64,000 bases of DNA from the NCBI GenBank assembly GCA_021613535.1, contig CP075495.1, positions 9,052,001 to 9,116,000 on the forward strand, read 5' to 3'. Below the pieces are notes generated by a model that was given only the letters and a program-made list of their open reading frames with translations, did not search any database and was not told where the DNA came from. Position 1 is the first letter of the stretch. Every line of letters starts with the position of its first letter. Below, one piece after another: positions 62,547 through 64,000 of the stretch. The DNA is from Adineta vaga (taxonomy: Eukaryota > Rotifera). The translations under genes were made by a program, and so were the position numbers.

Positions 62547-62814
62547 CATCTGTACCTCGATGTACAAATAAACGAGGTGGAATGATAAATGAGTATCGAG
62601 AGAGTCGTCGAGCAACATTTCCATCAGTTCGTTGATTTGTCTGCATCATGGGCGCAAGATAATCTTCTGCTGACATTGAACCAAATTGTGTTCGATATAC
62701 ATCGGGTCGAGTTGATGCTCGTCGAACACCGTATTGTGCCGCGTATGTATAACCAGTCGCTGCTGTACCACCATTATCTGCATCGAGTAATGATGTATCG
62801 AGCATCTTGTTCAA
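62547..62814 (-). CDS. candidate alternative first coding exon of stomatin
   Basis: A minus-strand open segment of 268 bases starts MNKMLDTSLLDADNGG and ends HRGTDG at a GTATGT donor. The phase at the donor is one, the same as the donor of the exon at 61916-61751, and the common acceptor at 61511 needs exactly that phase. It could thus replace the N-terminal tail of stomatin with about 89 different residues, Arg-rich and Ser/Thr-rich, without altering the SPFH core. It might instead be the first exon of an unrelated gene, but no other downstream exon on this strand fits. Confidence 0.5.
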
Positions 62815-63520
62815 ATATTCAATATTTTTCGATGTTGTTCTTTCTATTTGTGTAGCTTTTACCTAATACAATTCAAGATAATTAACGATACAACTGTACT
62901 TAGTACACAGATATTTGACTAGTGAATGCTACCATCACCTACTATCTTATGACCGTTTCAACTATCGATAGTCTATCTATATCTGTATAATAGTTTACGG
63001 TTGATTAGACCGATAAATAGAGTGTTTCGTACTGACTAATATAAGTGACTAGAGAAAGAGAGAAAAAATAGTTTTTAGACAAAGAAAAAGAATAGAAGAA
63101 AACTCTTCACCGGGATAATTTCTGCTCAACAATTTTGTTAATTTTTCTCAATCGTTCTGTCATTATTTTCTTGCCATGCTTTCGACAACGATTACGTGAT
63201 GATTAGCAGTCAACTTCTTATATTTGCCAAAAATTCTCTCATCTGCATCTGTCTTGTGTCGTTCTAGTAGCTATGTAGAGCAAAAAGAAAATAACTTAAT
63301 ATGAATGTAACCATTTTACTGCTATCATCACCCAACCATTCGTTTACAATCGATCTAATCCTTCTTTTATTAAATCAAATATTTCAGTGAAGAAAGAGTG
63401 AGAGCGAGAAGGGAAAAGAAGTGTCTTCTTTTTTTCGCTAAATCTAGTCTGTTGTTAATACTTGAATAGGAGTAACATGTATAATAATTAAGAATTGAAT
63501 TATTTATTCGTTGTCGTCAT
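62815..63520. other. intergenic, nothing recognised
   Basis: About 700 bp, AT-rich, no supported coding sequence; likely promoter of the upstream stomatin start and 3' flank of a possible gene to the right. Confidence 0.45.
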
Positions 63521-63780
63521 CGTCTTGATCAACTTCCTCTTCACTATTGATTTCAGTACTTTTGTATGAAAAAACGACATATATTCAACAGCGAAAGAAT
63601 AAAAGAATCTATCAAATAGATTTCTTCTTCTTCTTCTTCTTCTGAAAGTCGACTTAATTGATCAAGTAGATCTATAATTTTCATGGATGAAAATGTATCT
63701 TCAATAATAGTATTACATTCATTCAAAAGTAGACAATAAGAAGAGAAGAAGAAAGTGTGCTCTTCGATGGTAATTAGACG
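63505..63780 (-). CDS. possible 3' coding exons of a minus-strand gene (partial)
   Basis: Two minus-strand open segments. The right one (about 63780-63612) reads CLLLNECNTIIEDTFSSMK, then LLDQLSRLSEEEEEEI. The left one (about 63566-63505) reads STEINSEEEVDQDDDDNE followed by a stop. Acidic tails of this kind are common at protein C-termini. I could not find a convincing donor/acceptor pair joining them, and no domain is recognised. It may be the end of a gene starting beyond the window. Confidence 0.3.
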
Positions 63781-64000
63781 AATAAATTGATGTCTATTTT
63801 GTTTTCATTGACTTCATCATATCAATTAATAAATGTTCAGATCAATTAAACTATCTATCACATCAATTAATCTTAAGAGAAAAAAATTATCAACAGATAT
63901 AAATATATAAATATGCAAACTATCACCAGAAATCGACATTCACTAACTGCTATCATGTCAACTATTGTCTTATCTCCAATTGTTTCTTCGAAAAAGCAAA

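Noticed and set aside
1-64000. Transposable elements, telomeric repeats, CRISPR arrays, tRNA or rRNA genes
   Set aside because: No reverse transcriptase, transposase or integrase frame, no terminal repeats, no regular repeat-spacer array and no tRNA-like T-arm with anticodon arm was recognised by eye. A tRNA scan and repeat library search could still find something small.

Overview
This is a eukaryotic, animal-type, AT-rich, gene-dense window. Most introns are very short (about 50-65 bp, GT..AG), intergenic spacers are a few hundred bases to 1.5 kb, several gene pairs are head to head, and I recognised no transposon. Clear metazoan orthologues (POC5, USP34, MROH1, GPATCH1, LMBRD1, DYNC2I2, TP53I11, stomatin) plus a Hedgehog-type Hint protein with an unfamiliar N-terminus point to a small invertebrate. 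A bdelloid rotifer is my best guess, by inference from gene style only. Gene boundaries below run from start to stop codon of models I spliced by hand.

Layout. 1-8 kb: alpha-1,3-fucosyltransferase (+), a decayed TMEM65-like relic (+), a secreted Cys-containing protein with a basic linker (-), and a membrane protein with two membrane segments (+, one apparent frame break). 8-17 kb: centriolar POC5 (-, one apparent frame break), an NlpC/P60-domain protein (+), a TP53I11-like membrane protein (+). 18-21 kb: a compact intersectin-like DH-PH-C2 RhoGEF (-). 21.4-35.2 kb: USP34, the largest gene. 35.6-42.2 kb: MROH1-type HEAT-repeat protein. 42.6-45.8 kb: GPATCH1. 46-47.7 kb: a CatSper-like channel whose frame carries three in-frame stops. 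47.8-53.4 kb: LMBRD1 (-), a secreted Hint-domain protein (+) and an intronless multi-pass membrane protein (+). 54.4-57.4 kb: dynein-2 intermediate chain DYNC2I2 (+) and a small basic protein (-). 57.8-59.35 kb: two near-identical metallothionein genes in an inverted repeat. 60.3-62.8 kb: stomatin (-) with two candidate first exons. The right edge may hold the 3' end of another minus-strand gene.

The genes do not form an operon. Notable themes are cilium/centriole/flagellum proteins (POC5, DYNC2I2, the CatSper-like locus), membrane and lysosome biology (LMBRD1, stomatin, MROH1), and the palindromic metallothionein pair with mirrored TATA boxes and metal-response-like sites. No tRNA, rRNA, CRISPR array or bacterial-type regulatory element was recognised.
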